DNA of 64,000 nt from CAYUPI01 sp964446585 (GTDB lineage Bacteria > Verrucomicrobiota > Verrucomicrobiia > Limisphaerales > UBA8199). Below the pieces are notes generated by a model that saw only the letters and a program-made list of their open reading frames with translations, did not search any database and was not told where the DNA came from. Each line of letters starts with the position of its first letter. The first letter of the stretch is position 1. This document shows, in pieces, positions 8,219-17,445 of the stretch. The translations under genes were made by a program, and so were the position numbers. The stretch spans positions 1-64,000 of the forward strand of contig CAYUPI010000030.1 in assembly GCA_964446585.1 (NCBI GenBank), given 5' to 3'.

Positions 8219-11035
8219 TCAGAAACCACGCGCGGTGAGTTTGTCTGAGCCGAAGGTATGGATCAGTTCAGGCGCTGGGACCACAAACGTTCTGGCCTTG
8301 CCTGACGGCTCGAAGACCTTCACTTCATGCCTGCCGCCGCGACCACCAAGTTCACCGGCGTGCGCAACGGTTGCCGCGGCGGAGTTCCCCGCGAGAACGA
8401 CAACCGAAAAGCGGGGGGCGTCGGGATTGACACCGGCAGCCAGAACCGCGCTGGCCATATTGGCGTAGGTGTGGTTGCGCACCGCAAAGGATGCGGGACC
8501 GAAAGCCAACGGAAGCGCTCGCGCCACGCGCGCGGCCAGCGCATTGGCTTCCGGCCGGCCGATCAGGAGGAGATGATGTGACTTGAAATCAGAGTCGCTG
8601 ACGCTGATGTCAGTTTTGATCGGCAGCTCGACGTTGTGCCATGCCGAGCGGATGGCTTTTTGGCAGGCTTCGGCGGCTTCGTGGTTGGCGGCGGCGTCAT
8701 CGGTCGTGCCATAAGCAATGAGGGTGTGAGTGAGATCGTCGGCAAATGACCCGAAGTCGGCCTCGCTGCCATTGCCGCGAGCCGTCCGCGCGTATTTATC
8801 GACCACCAATCGGCGAGCCGGCTTGGAGGTCGTGATTTCGAACCGGCCATCTGCGTCCAGATCAACGACCCGCGTCAGCTCGTCATCTTCACTGTATTCC
8901 ACCGTGACTTCCATGTTTGAAGGTAAAGGACCACCCTGGGCGCGGAGCACACCCTGCACCGAGTTGGAGGACGCGTTAGCCGAGAGCAACTCGATCCGCG
9001 GCAAGCCGGTCTCGGTCAGCCAATACTTGAAGAACGGAGCCAAATCGCGTCCGCCCGATTTCGCGGCGTGCGCTGCGAACTCGGCACTCGTCACAGGTCG
9101 CCCAGCGTGGCTTCGGCCAAACTCGTCCATCATCCCGGCAAACGCTTTGTCGCCCATGAGCCGACGCAACTCGGCCAGGATCAGCACGCCCTTCCCCGAG
9201 GCCACCTTATACCAGGCGTCGCTGGCCGGGTCCCACTTGATCGTCGCGAGCGAGACCTCTTTGGCCTTGCGTGCGCCGGCGAAGTAACGGGCCCTCGCGG
9301 CGAACAACGAATCGGCCACGTTGTCGTAATCGGCCGCGCAGAGGCACTTGTTGGTTTGAGCGTCGGCGTATCCGTGCTCCAAACTGACGATTCTCTCGTA
9401 CTGCGCGAAAGACGTGGCAAGCCACAGATCGGCGTCGGTGGCCGGCAAAACGGTTCCGTGCCAGGCGGGCTTGGTCGGTGGGGCGACTTCATCTTTTTCT
9501 TTTTCTTTGGCCGGCCCGAACAGCTCGGTGACAAGATGGCCACCCGTTGGATCGTGCAGATCGACCGGCGCAGGTTGGGGTTCGCGCAGCCCGGTCGCCG
9601 GACACGCCACGCCCAGAACCGTCCAAGGATTGCTCACCAGGGGACAAATATCTCTAAATTTCCGGCTCTCTTCGGGAGTCGGCAGCCACGTATGCTGCAG
9701 CGGCGGACCGAACAACGCCCAGCTCTGCTGCGACCGCGCCATGGCCGCCGTAGTGAATTTGGCATCGACCGACGCGGAGGAACACAACGGCGCCGTCGTG
9801 AATGCCCGGGCCGCAAATGCTTCGTCCATTTTCCCGAAATTGTCGCGATAAAGTTCGAGCCACTTCAGATCGCGGTCTGAAGGATGCCACACCATGTCCG
9901 CCGGCCGATCGTTCGTGGCGGGAATTGTCTCCATACGCATGGCCAAATCCTTGGGATTATTGCACCCCCAATAAAAGCCCGGCGTGCCTCCATACCATTC
10001 GTCGCGGCTGCTGCGCCAGAGTTTGCTGGCGTGAGTGCCGAGTTCGTACATGGCAATCTCGTCGGTTTTCATGTCGGCCAACAGCCACTCATTATTGTAG
10101 AGGCCATTGTTGCCCTCATTGAGCATAGCGACCACCGAGTCGATCGAATCGCCGTACTGCATCGCCTTGCGGGCGCGCGACGCCAGCGGCGTACCCCGCG
10201 GCTCGAACCGAGTCTGTTCGATAGTCGTTTCAACCATCGCGATGCCCGCGTCGTTCAGGTAATAATCCATACCGCTGTAAATTCCCGCGGGATAGCTCTG
10301 CATCGTGAGGCGGTGCCCATGATCCGGCTGGATGTCCAACCAGACGTTGTACCAGCGAACAGCGTAGAGACTGAACATGGTGATGTGGCCGATGACGGGA
10401 TGGCCATCCCGCGTGGCCTTGCCGGTGGCGGCGAAGGCGGAGCAACGCGCCGGCTGCGCGGGCTTCGCAGGCGAGGAGCCGGCGTCGGGAAACACGATTC
10501 CTTCCAGGCCCGTGGGAGTGGCCTCGTTCGCGGCATCGAGCGTCATGAGTTCTGGCCAAAGATTGAGCGCGGCGATATCAACCAGATCGATCGCGCGCTC
10601 GTCGTAACGCGCCCCCGCGGCGGTGGCGCCGTCGGCGATCCCTTTCATTTCCTCGAGATATTCGCGATTGAAACCTCGCAGGAAGGTCGTATTGGCGATG
10701 GTGCGCGCGAGTCTCCAACCGTCCACCGCCCCTTCGGGACTCAGCATGTTGGCATAGCAACGCAGGTAACCGGCAATCTCCGGCGCGAGCAGGCGCCCGT
10801 GCTGCACGCCACGCTCGTATGGGCCGCCCTCGAGGTGAACCACGATCCAACCGTGCTGCGGGTACCGGTAGCCGGCGCCATAGCGCTGGACGGCGGCGGC
10901 GTCCGGCACGAACGACGCCGCTTGCGCAGCGGACGAAGACAGCGCCGACGGCGACGGGAGGGGCGGGGTTTCCGAATAGGCCACATGCGTCGATAGGACG
11001 GCAGTAATGAGACAGAAGATGTTCAGCGTTTTCAT
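8219..11035 (-). CDS. Secreted C45-type autoproteolytic hydrolase with M1-like C-terminal part
   Basis: About 938 residues from the ATG at 11035, chosen because it gives a signal peptide (MKTLNIFCLITAVLSTHVAYS); the open frame runs further to 11164 and would overlap the next gene. Residues about 50-420 match the C45/AAT family (acyl-CoA:6-aminopenicillanate acyltransferase-like Ntn hydrolases): the GGPYERGVQHGRLLAPEI region, then RCSAF with the expected cleavage and nucleophile Cys near 198, followed by GHITMFS. These enzymes self-cleave and then hydrolyse amide bonds or transfer acyl groups. The C-terminal half has a stretch (GKGVLILAELRRLMGD through FFKYWLTETGLPRIEL) like the C-terminal helical and beta part of M1 aminopeptidases, without an HExxH motif. 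The substrate is unknown. Confidence 0.75.
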   Translation of the reverse strand: MKTLNIFCLITAVLSTHVAYSETPPLPSPSALSSSAAQAASFVPDAAAVQRYGAGYRYPQHGWIVVHLEGGPYERGVQHGRLLAPEIAGYLRCYANMLSPEGAVDGWRLARTIANTTFLRGFNREYLEEMKGIADGATAAGARYDERAIDLVDIAALNLWPELMTLDAANEATPTGLEGIVFPDAGSSPAKPAQPARCSAFAATGKATRDGHPVIGHITMFSLYAVRWYNVWLDIQPDHGHRLTMQSYPAGIYSGMDYYLNDAGIAMVETTIEQTRFEPRGTPLASRARKAMQYGDSIDSVVAMLNEGNNGLYNNEWLLADMKTDEIAMYELGTHASKLWRSSRDEWYGGTPGFYWGCNNPKDLAMRMETIPATNDRPADMVWHPSDRDLKWLELYRDNFGKMDEAFAARAFTTAPLCSSASVDAKFTTAAMARSQQSWALFGPPLQHTWLPTPEESRKFRDICPLVSNPWTVLGVACPATGLREPQPAPVDLHDPTGGHLVTELFGPAKEKEKDEVAPPTKPAWHGTVLPATDADLWLATSFAQYERIVSLEHGYADAQTNKCLCAADYDNVADSLFAARARYFAGARKAKEVSLATIKWDPASDAWYKVASGKGVLILAELRRLMGDKAFAGMMDEFGRSHAGRPVTSAEFAAHAAKSGGRDLAPFFKYWLTETGLPRIELLSANASSNSVQGVLRAQGGPLPSNMEVTVEYSEDDELTRVVDLDADGRFEITTSKPARRLVVDKYARTARGNGSEADFGSFADDLTHTLIAYGTTDDAAANHEAAEACQKAIRSAWHNVELPIKTDISVSDSDFKSHHLLLIGRPEANALAARVARALPLAFGPASFAVRNHTYANMASAVLAAGVNPDAPRFSVVVLAGNSAAATVAHAGELGGRGGRHEVKVFEPSGKARTFVVPAPELIHTFGSDKLTARGF

Positions 11036-11141
11036 GGTTGGTTTGGACTCCGAAAGCTCATGCCGGTGAGACGTGATTTGCACGGAATAAAGAGCACCAT
11101 AACCACACAGAATGATTGGGACAAGTCTGAATCCTGGCAGT

Positions 11142-14100
11142 TCAGTTCTCTTTGGCGTCGGCACTTGACGGCATCGGGGCTTGCGCGGGGTTCATAAGGT
11201 AGGCGAGAAGATTACAGACCTGGTCTTCTTTCAAGCCCTGCAAGAGACCCTCCGGCATCAGCGAAAGCGCCGTCTGGCGGATGCTGGCAACGTCTTTGAG
11301 CTCGAAGGTGAGACGGTCGGTCGGCGTCTGGATAGTGACGGCGCGTTCGTTTTGAGACACGATCAGCGCACTAAAGCTGCGGTCGTCTTTGAGTTCGACC
11401 TCGGAGACCCGATAGTCGGCAGGCACGATGGCGCTGGGGTCGAGAATGTTTTCCAGCAGGTAATCAAGGTTCGCGCGACCGCCGCCCGTCAGGTCCGGCC
11501 CAATGGCAGCGCCTTCGCCATAAAGCCTGTGGCAAAGGGCGCAAACCTGGTTAAAAACTTCGCGCCCACGCGAGAGGTCGGTGTGCTTGAGCCGTTCGGG
11601 AGTGAGCAGCGCGTGGTATTGAGCCATGAGGCGCGCCTTATCCGCGTCACTGGTCCGCACTTCGCCCCAAACTTCCGCCAGACGGCGGGTAAGAAATTCG
11701 TTGTTGAAATTGCGGATTTGGCGCGCCTCGAACGCAGTCAAAGCGCTGCGTGGAATCAGGCCATGAGCGATCGCCTCGAGGAGTGGTCCCGCATAAGTTG
11801 CGCGCGCCGCCATGAGGCCGACGACCGCGGCGCGATCCTGGGGGTAAAGAATGTCCCAATGTTTGAATACCTGTTTGGGAATTTCCGGGTCGTCGAAGCG
11901 AAGCAGTCCACGTGCGGCCACACCCACCGTGGCGCGATCGGATATGAGCTTGAGCAGAAGCGTTTCAAGTTCGGGCGGGCAAGCGTCGATAACCTGGCGC
12001 AACGCCGCGCGGCGACTTTCGGCCTCGGCTTTGGAATCAAGAGCGATCCGCCTGAGCTGTTCGAGTGCCCGTCCGTCGCCGAAGACCACGCTCAGGTCAC
12101 GAACCAGCGCCTGAAGGTTTGAATTGCCTGTTTTACTTACGTGAGCCTGAAAGGCGTCCCACAAGGTGGGTTTAGGCGCTTTGCGCCAGCCGCGGAGGGC
12201 TTCAGACATGCCACGAAGGACATCCGCCTGGGCGGCAGGAGCTGGTTTGGTGAAGGTCCGCAGCAGGTCATCCAAGACGGTGGGTTTTGTTTCGAGGTCT
12301 TCAGCGAGGCGTCGCGCGATGTACTCACGGATCAAAGGAACGCGGGTTTGGGACGCGAGGCGGATAGCAGTTTCCGGAAGCTGGGCAGCAATGGGCTCGA
12401 CACCATACCAAAGCATCAGAGGCAGATAATGGTCTGCGTTGTCTTCGCCGTGAGCCAGCAAAGCGGCCGCGAGGGGTCCGCGAAATCCGACCGGAGCGCG
12501 TTGGAGCGCGGAGGCGAGGTTCAACCGTACGAGGGCCGAAGGATCGTTCGCAGCCAGGATGGTGAACACGGGAATCAATCCGTTCCATTTTGCATCCGAC
12601 TCAGCCAGGAAGCGCACGGCCCAGGAACGGACGTGTTCGTCGGGATCGAGGAGCTGTTCTTTGAGCCATGACTGATGATCGCCGCCCACAGCGTGGAGGG
12701 TAAACAGGAGACGGAGCTTGAGAGGGATATTCGTTTGGAGACCATATAAGCTACTGATCTGGTGCTGGAGCGGAGACAGGTCGGTGGTTGCCGAAGCGCG
12801 TTCCTGCAGAATGCGGCGGGCATGACGCGCATACCATTCGTTGGGGTGTAATTGGAGATTGATGAGAGCGGAATCGCTAAGTTGGGCGAGACAGTTGGTT
12901 AAGAGAGCGAGAGGCGCAGGGGCGTACGGCGCAGCAGGCCTGGGCTGGTTCGGGCCGGAGTAAGTCAATTTGTAAATGCGGCCCGTCTCGCGATGGACGC
13001 CATCGGCGTCATTCTCATGGCATTCCCCGGTATCAGACCAATCGAGAATGTAAACGCCGCCATCAGGGCCATAGTCGAGGTCAATGCCACGGAACCAGGG
13101 ATCTTCAAATTTCACGAAATCTGGCTCGTGTTTGCCGACGGTCCCGGAGCCGTCAAGTTCGAGGCGCTCCTGGTTGATGCGTCTTCCATGGAAGTTGAGA
13201 GTGAAAAGCCGGTTTCGGTATTCGGCAGGCCAATTATCGCCCTGATAGATCATGAGCCCGCTGTGCGCGTGACCGCCGCCTAGAGCGTCGGCGCCACTAC
13301 CGGCATTGCGCGAATCGGACCATTTTTTGCTGCTGTCCCAATGGTAATGGTCGGCGGTCTGGTCGATGAGCCCGTAGCGGAACGGGGCGAGATGCTCACC
13401 CTACATGCGCTGATAATAGGCGCCGGGGAAGCCCTGCCAAAGGTGACCGATGACGGTATTGATGAAAAACAACTCGCCGTATTGATCCCAGTCATGCCCC
13501 CAAGGATTTGTGCCGCCCTGGCAGACGACCTCGAAGGTTTTCCGAGTGGGATGGTAACGCCAGATGGCGCAGTTGAGCTTTGTCCTCGCGCCATCCGGTG
13601 TGCCCGGTTTCCCGACGGAGGATGTGGCTTGAATCCCGTGCCGCCCGTAGAGCCAGCCGTCCGGCCCCCATTTGAGACCGTTGACGATGTTATGGCGGAC
13701 GGCGTGGTCCTCCCAGCCATCGAGCAACACTTCCGGGGGTCCGTCCGGAATATCATCGCCGTCACGGTCGGGGATAAAGATGAGGTTCGGGGCGCACGTC
13801 GCAAAAACTCCACCGAAGCCAAGCGCGATGCTCGTGAGCTTTTGTCCCTGATCCCAGAACACTTTGTATGTGTCGAAATGGCCAGCGCCCTTGGTGTCCT
13901 CGAAAATCAGAATACGATCGTGAAGGTTTGTGTCGAAGTTCACCCGACTGTCGCCGTAAGTATTGAACTCGGCGACCCAAAGGCGGCCACGATCATCAAA
14001 CGTCATGGAGATCGGCTGGCGGATGTCAGGTTCCGCCGCGAACATGGTCATCCGAAAGCCAGGCGGCATGGTAATGCGCCTGGCCGCCTCTGCTGCAGGC

Positions 14101-14264
14101 AGCGGCTTGTCGATGACAGGAGCTTCACTGGCTGCGAGCGGGAGAAGAAATCCGAAGAGGAAGTGAAACGCGCCGAACCATGAGAGGCGACTGGAGCGAT
14201 GGCATCGCCGAAGCCGTGAGCGATCACAAGTCGTCAGGCAAGTCCAAGAGAAGTCGCAAGCCAC
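11142..14264 (-). pseudogene. PVC-type heme-binding dehydrogenase, interrupted by one in-frame TAG
   Basis: One reading frame of 1041 codons runs from a GTG at 14264 to 11142, broken only by TAG at 13403-13401 (codon 288). Before the stop lie a signal-like hydrophobic segment (FGAFHFLFGFLLPLAAS) and a beta-propeller (ITMPPGFRMTMFAAEP onward) typical of PVC membrane-bound dehydrogenases. After it the same propeller continues in frame (GLIDQTADHYHW, GGGHAHSGLMIYQGDNWP), then HEAT-like repeats, then a cytochrome c domain with CALCH near 908-912 and a distal ligand region. The context RM-stop-GEH suggests an original Tyr codon (TAC or TAT) changed by one base. Intact relatives are exported sugar or alcohol dehydrogenase-like cytochromes. 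A sequencing error or suppression remains possible. Confidence 0.8.
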
Positions 14265-14351
14265 TCAGCGAAGCCTGCCTATGGCTGTGGCAGAAAAGCA
14301 AGAAGACAAACGAACATCGGATTTTGGAAGGCGCAACTGGATGCTGCCGCC

Positions 14352-14424
14352 GGAGCGCACGACTTAGATCGTGCGGGTCGCTCTTACCCACCCCGAAACG
14401 CGCACGATCGGAGTCGTGCGCTCC
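14352..14424. repeat. 24-bp inverted repeat whose arms are themselves palindromic
   Basis: Arms 14352-14375 and 14401-14424 match at 22 of 24 positions. Each arm also folds alone through CGCACGA-N6-TCGTGCG (14356-14375 and 14401-14420). It lies in the 256-base divergent gap between the cytochrome gene and the PQQ-propeller gene. The double-hairpin form resembles REP/BIME elements. It is too long and too nested for a simple operator. Confidence 0.6.
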
Positions 14425-14520
14425 ACCCGACTATACGCTCGGAGGCACCAGGCTCAAGATGCGCCCATCGGAGTTTGGCGTAACATTGACTTTCCCTTGC
14501 CGCCCGCTCACGCTTGAGCT

Positions 14521-15903
14521 ATGGAAAGTAATGGAAGCACGTCCCCTCGTTCCGGCAGAGCACTGTTCGGTGAAACTGGCCAAGCATCCAGACCGCAAAG
14601 GCTGTTTCTGATATCCGCTCTGATTTCGTTCGCTCTGGGAGGCATGGCCGCCCGCGCTGACTGGCCGGAGTTCCGCGGGCCGTGGGGAAATGGCCACGTC
14701 TCCGCGCCTGGTGATACGAAACTCATGGGCCTTCCGTTGCACTGGAGCGAAACCAACAACGTCAAATGGAAAACGGAAATTCCTTATCACGGTTGGTCCA
14801 CTCCCGTGGTGATGGGCGGCCAGGTCTGGATGACGACCGCGACCGAGGATGGCCATGATTTCTTCGCCATTTGTGCCGATGCTCAGACCGGAAAGATCCG
14901 TTTCAACGAGAAAGTGTTTCACAGCGATAATCCGGAGCCGCTCGGAAACGGGGCCTCGATGAATTGTTACGCGACTCCTTCGCCCGCGATTGAGCCGGGC
15001 CGGATCTATGTCCACTTCGGCAGTTTGGGGACCGCATGCCTGGATTCAAGCAACGGTAAGGTCCTCTGGAAGCGCGAGGATTTGCGCTGCCGCCATTACC
15101 GCGGCCCCTCCTCCTCAGTGGTTTTGTTCGAGAACCTGGTAATCCTGACTTTCGATGGAGCCGACTTGCAGTATCAGGTCGCGCTCGACAAGCATACCGG
15201 CCGGACGGTTTGGAAGACCGATCGCTCGGTTGTCTGGAACGACGAGGACGTGCCCGGACAGATGGCCAGAGATGGGGATCTGCGCAAGGCCCACAGCACG
15301 CCGTTGATCGCCTCGGTTGACGGGAACCCGCAGATGTTTAGCGCGGGCGCCAAGGCCGCCTACGCGTACGATCCGCGCAGCGGCAAGGAACTTTGGAAGG
15401 TTCAATACGCCGATTGGTCCGTCGCACCGCGGCCACTGTTCGAACAGGGCCTGGTCTTTTTCGTAACGGGCCTGATAAAGAATGAACTGTGGGCAGTCAA
15501 ACCAGGCGGCCACGGCGACGTCACCGACACACACGTTGCCTGGAAGCTTAAAACGCACATCGGCAAATACGCCTCACCGCTCCTCGTGGATGGCCTGATT
15601 TACACTGCAGCCGAGGAAAGCTTCGTGAGCTGCATTGACGCCGCCAAGGGAGAGGTAGTCTGGTCCGAGCGCATCGGCGGCAAGTACGCAGCCTCGCCGA
15701 TCTACGCCGATGGACGACTCTATTTCTTCAGCCAGCAGGGAACGACCACAGTATTGAAGCCGGGGCGCACTTTCGAGGCGATGGCGACCAACACACTGGC
15801 GAACGGCTTCATGGCTTCTCCTGCCGCTGCTGGCAAAGCTCTTTTCCTGCGCACAAAAACGGACCTTTACCGAGTCGAATCATCCTCCTCCGAATCAAAT
15901 TAG
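14521..15903 (+). CDS. Exported PQQ-binding-like beta-propeller protein
   Basis: A 460-residue protein with an N-terminal hydrophobic export signal (FLISALISFALGGMAARA, about residues 30-47). It is followed by DWPEFRGPWGNG, the usual start of the verrucomicrobial and planctomycete PQQ-like propeller family. Repeated blades carry the DxxxGKxxW pattern (LDSSNGKVLWKRE, LDKHTGRTVWKTD, DPRSGKELWKVQ, AAKGEVVWSE). The fold is shared by PQQ dehydrogenases and the BamB scaffold. The residues that coordinate PQQ and calcium in true dehydrogenases could not be verified, so the protein may be a non-catalytic scaffold. It acts in the periplasm. The gene is convergent with the next one. Confidence 0.8.
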   Translation: MESNGSTSPRSGRALFGETGQASRPQRLFLISALISFALGGMAARADWPEFRGPWGNGHVSAPGDTKLMGLPLHWSETNNVKWKTEIPYHGWSTPVVMGGQVWMTTATEDGHDFFAICADAQTGKIRFNEKVFHSDNPEPLGNGASMNCYATPSPAIEPGRIYVHFGSLGTACLDSSNGKVLWKREDLRCRHYRGPSSSVVLFENLVILTFDGADLQYQVALDKHTGRTVWKTDRSVVWNDEDVPGQMARDGDLRKAHSTPLIASVDGNPQMFSAGAKAAYAYDPRSGKELWKVQYADWSVAPRPLFEQGLVFFVTGLIKNELWAVKPGGHGDVTDTHVAWKLKTHIGKYASPLLVDGLIYTAAEESFVSCIDAAKGEVVWSERIGGKYAASPIYADGRLYFFSQQGTTTVLKPGRTFEAMATNTLANGFMASPAAAGKALFLRTKTDLYRVESSSSESN

Positions 15904-15981
15904 CCTCGCAGTTGATCGCGGCTTCAAACGTTATAGGACCGAACCCGGTCTGATTCTTCAACAAATCGCAGAGGACGGGCG

Positions 15982-17445
15982 CTACTCAGGGCTGCAGGTG
16001 TACTCAAGATCATCAAAATAGGCGGTTACGCTATTGCCATCGATCCACGGAGTGCAGATGCCAAAATGGTCGAACGAAGCGTTGATGGCCTTGGCTCCGG
16101 AGACGAGCTCCAGCAAGCAGCTTTGGTGATCGAGGCTGACACGAATCTGGCCCCTGCCACGTGCTCCACCAGGATCATAGTCCAATTCCCAGTCGTGGGA
16201 TTTCCCGTCCGGATAAATCCGTAGCGCATTGCCGGAGCGGTAATCGTACGGTTGCGCGACATTTCCATGTACCCGGTACACCGGATAGAAAAAGAAACCC
16301 TCCGAGGACGGTCCTTCGATGTTGATTCCGAGGTAATCCATCGGGATCGCCTGGTCCTGCGCCGGATTTTGCTTGAGGCTCGATACGGAGTGATAGAATC
16401 CAATCGACGCGGTGCTGTCTGACACGCCGCGCGTCATCGCCACCCGGCCTCGCACGTGCAGTTTTGTGTCGAGCGTGAGCAGGGAAAGCTTGTCGCCATA
16501 CGCGGCCAGGCGGTGTCGCTCCCGGCAATCACCACGAAAAATCAGCCCTCCCATCTCCCCGACGGTTTTTCCTCCGGCAAACTGTGTCAGACTCCAGCCG
16601 AAGTCGAACCGTGGCCGGGTATCGGTGGTGATATAGGTGCGCCGGTTGTTGAGGTGGTCCCATTCGGGATCGGTAGCGAAAGCGAAGTGCATGCCGTTGA
16701 TCGCAACGTCGCTCAGCCAGACCTCGCCCGGATTGTCCCAGGCCTTCAACACCGGCAGGAGGCCAAAATGAGTGAAAGAGGCGCCATCGGCGTGACCCTG
16801 CGGACCAATCTTACAATTGGCAGTCTCGTCACCCAATATCAACGTAACCAGACCATAGCCTCCGTCTGCCTTGGGCTCGTACGTCAGCCGCCACTCATAG
16901 ACCTTTCCGCAGGGAATGAGTTTGGCCGAGATGCGTTCCCCGGGCACGATTTCCCCAATTACGCCTGCTGCGGCGCGCCACCGGCTGCTGCAGTACTCGA
17001 GGTGGCAATGAAACCCTTCGCCGCGGACGTTGATGCGCGCTACTATTGTGTTGGGTGTCCGCCACTCATTCAGCGTGTCCGCCCGGAAAAATCCCAACAG
17101 GAAATGCCCGCGACCAGCCAGCACCAGGATTTTTCCGGAGGCGCTCAGCGGCATATTCAAATCGCTTTGCTCCGGTAAGCGATAGCCGTAGTAAGCCGCT
17201 TCCCCTGCCGGATTGATTTTTCCGCCAACTTCCCCTGGCCCGCCGATATGGCGCGTTCCGGAGCTGTAGCCGAAGTCCTGTATGACGGTTCGGGGCGGGA
17301 AATTGGTGTTGCGATTATTGATCCCCTCCCAATGCGGTGGTTCGCGGTCGAAATGTTCCTGTCGAGTTGCTGCGCGTGCAGCCCACGTCAACAATGCTCC
17401 AGCCAGGACCGCTGCTGCGCAATTTAAGGAGGAGCTCAAATACAC
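15982..17445 (-). CDS. Secreted protein of unknown function, coupled to the sulfatase
   Basis: 487 residues with a signal peptide (LNCAAAVLAGALLTWAARA). No catalytic motif was recognised. The sequence is rich in beta-type segments and aromatic or Gly residues, and two halves end in similar phrases (ASFTHFGLLPVLKAWDNPGEVWLSDVAING and NASFDHFGICTPWIDGNSVTAYFDD, compare by position). This suggests two jelly-roll or concanavalin-like modules, possibly glycan-binding. The start is a GTG at 17445 that shares one base with the upstream sulfatase TAG stop, so translation is probably coupled. A link to polysaccharide use is inferred from that pairing only. Confidence 0.7.
   Translation of the reverse strand: MYLSSSLNCAAAVLAGALLTWAARAATRQEHFDREPPHWEGINNRNTNFPPRTVIQDFGYSSGTRHIGGPGEVGGKINPAGEAAYYGYRLPEQSDLNMPLSASGKILVLAGRGHFLLGFFRADTLNEWRTPNTIVARINVRGEGFHCHLEYCSSRWRAAAGVIGEIVPGERISAKLIPCGKVYEWRLTYEPKADGGYGLVTLILGDETANCKIGPQGHADGASFTHFGLLPVLKAWDNPGEVWLSDVAINGMHFAFATDPEWDHLNNRRTYITTDTRPRFDFGWSLTQFAGGKTVGEMGGLIFRGDCRERHRLAAYGDKLSLLTLDTKLHVRGRVAMTRGVSDSTASIGFYHSVSSLKQNPAQDQAIPMDYLGINIEGPSSEGFFFYPVYRVHGNVAQPYDYRSGNALRIYPDGKSHDWELDYDPGGARGRGQIRVSLDHQSCLLELVSGAKAINASFDHFGICTPWIDGNSVTAYFDDLEYTCSPE

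Noticed and set aside
9884..10996. 370-codon plus-strand open frame
   Set aside because: It lies antisense to the C45 hydrolase, whose motifs are clear. Its product is Arg/Gly/His-rich without any family pattern, as expected from the opposite strand of G+C-rich DNA.
11181..12122. 313-codon plus-strand open frame
   Set aside because: It is antisense to the cytochrome domain and HEAT repeats, where the sense frame includes CALCH.
13401..13403. TAG reassigned as an amino acid (pyrrolysine or suppressor code)
   Set aside because: Other genes in the window end normally at TAG, and the context fits a one-base Tyr-to-stop change. No PYLIS-like element was evident by eye.
13280..13822. Frameshift in the PVC cytochrome gene
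   Set aside because: The two parts (14264-13401 and 13400-11142) are in the same frame. Only a stop codon separates them; the overlapping 180-codon frame is a shadow.
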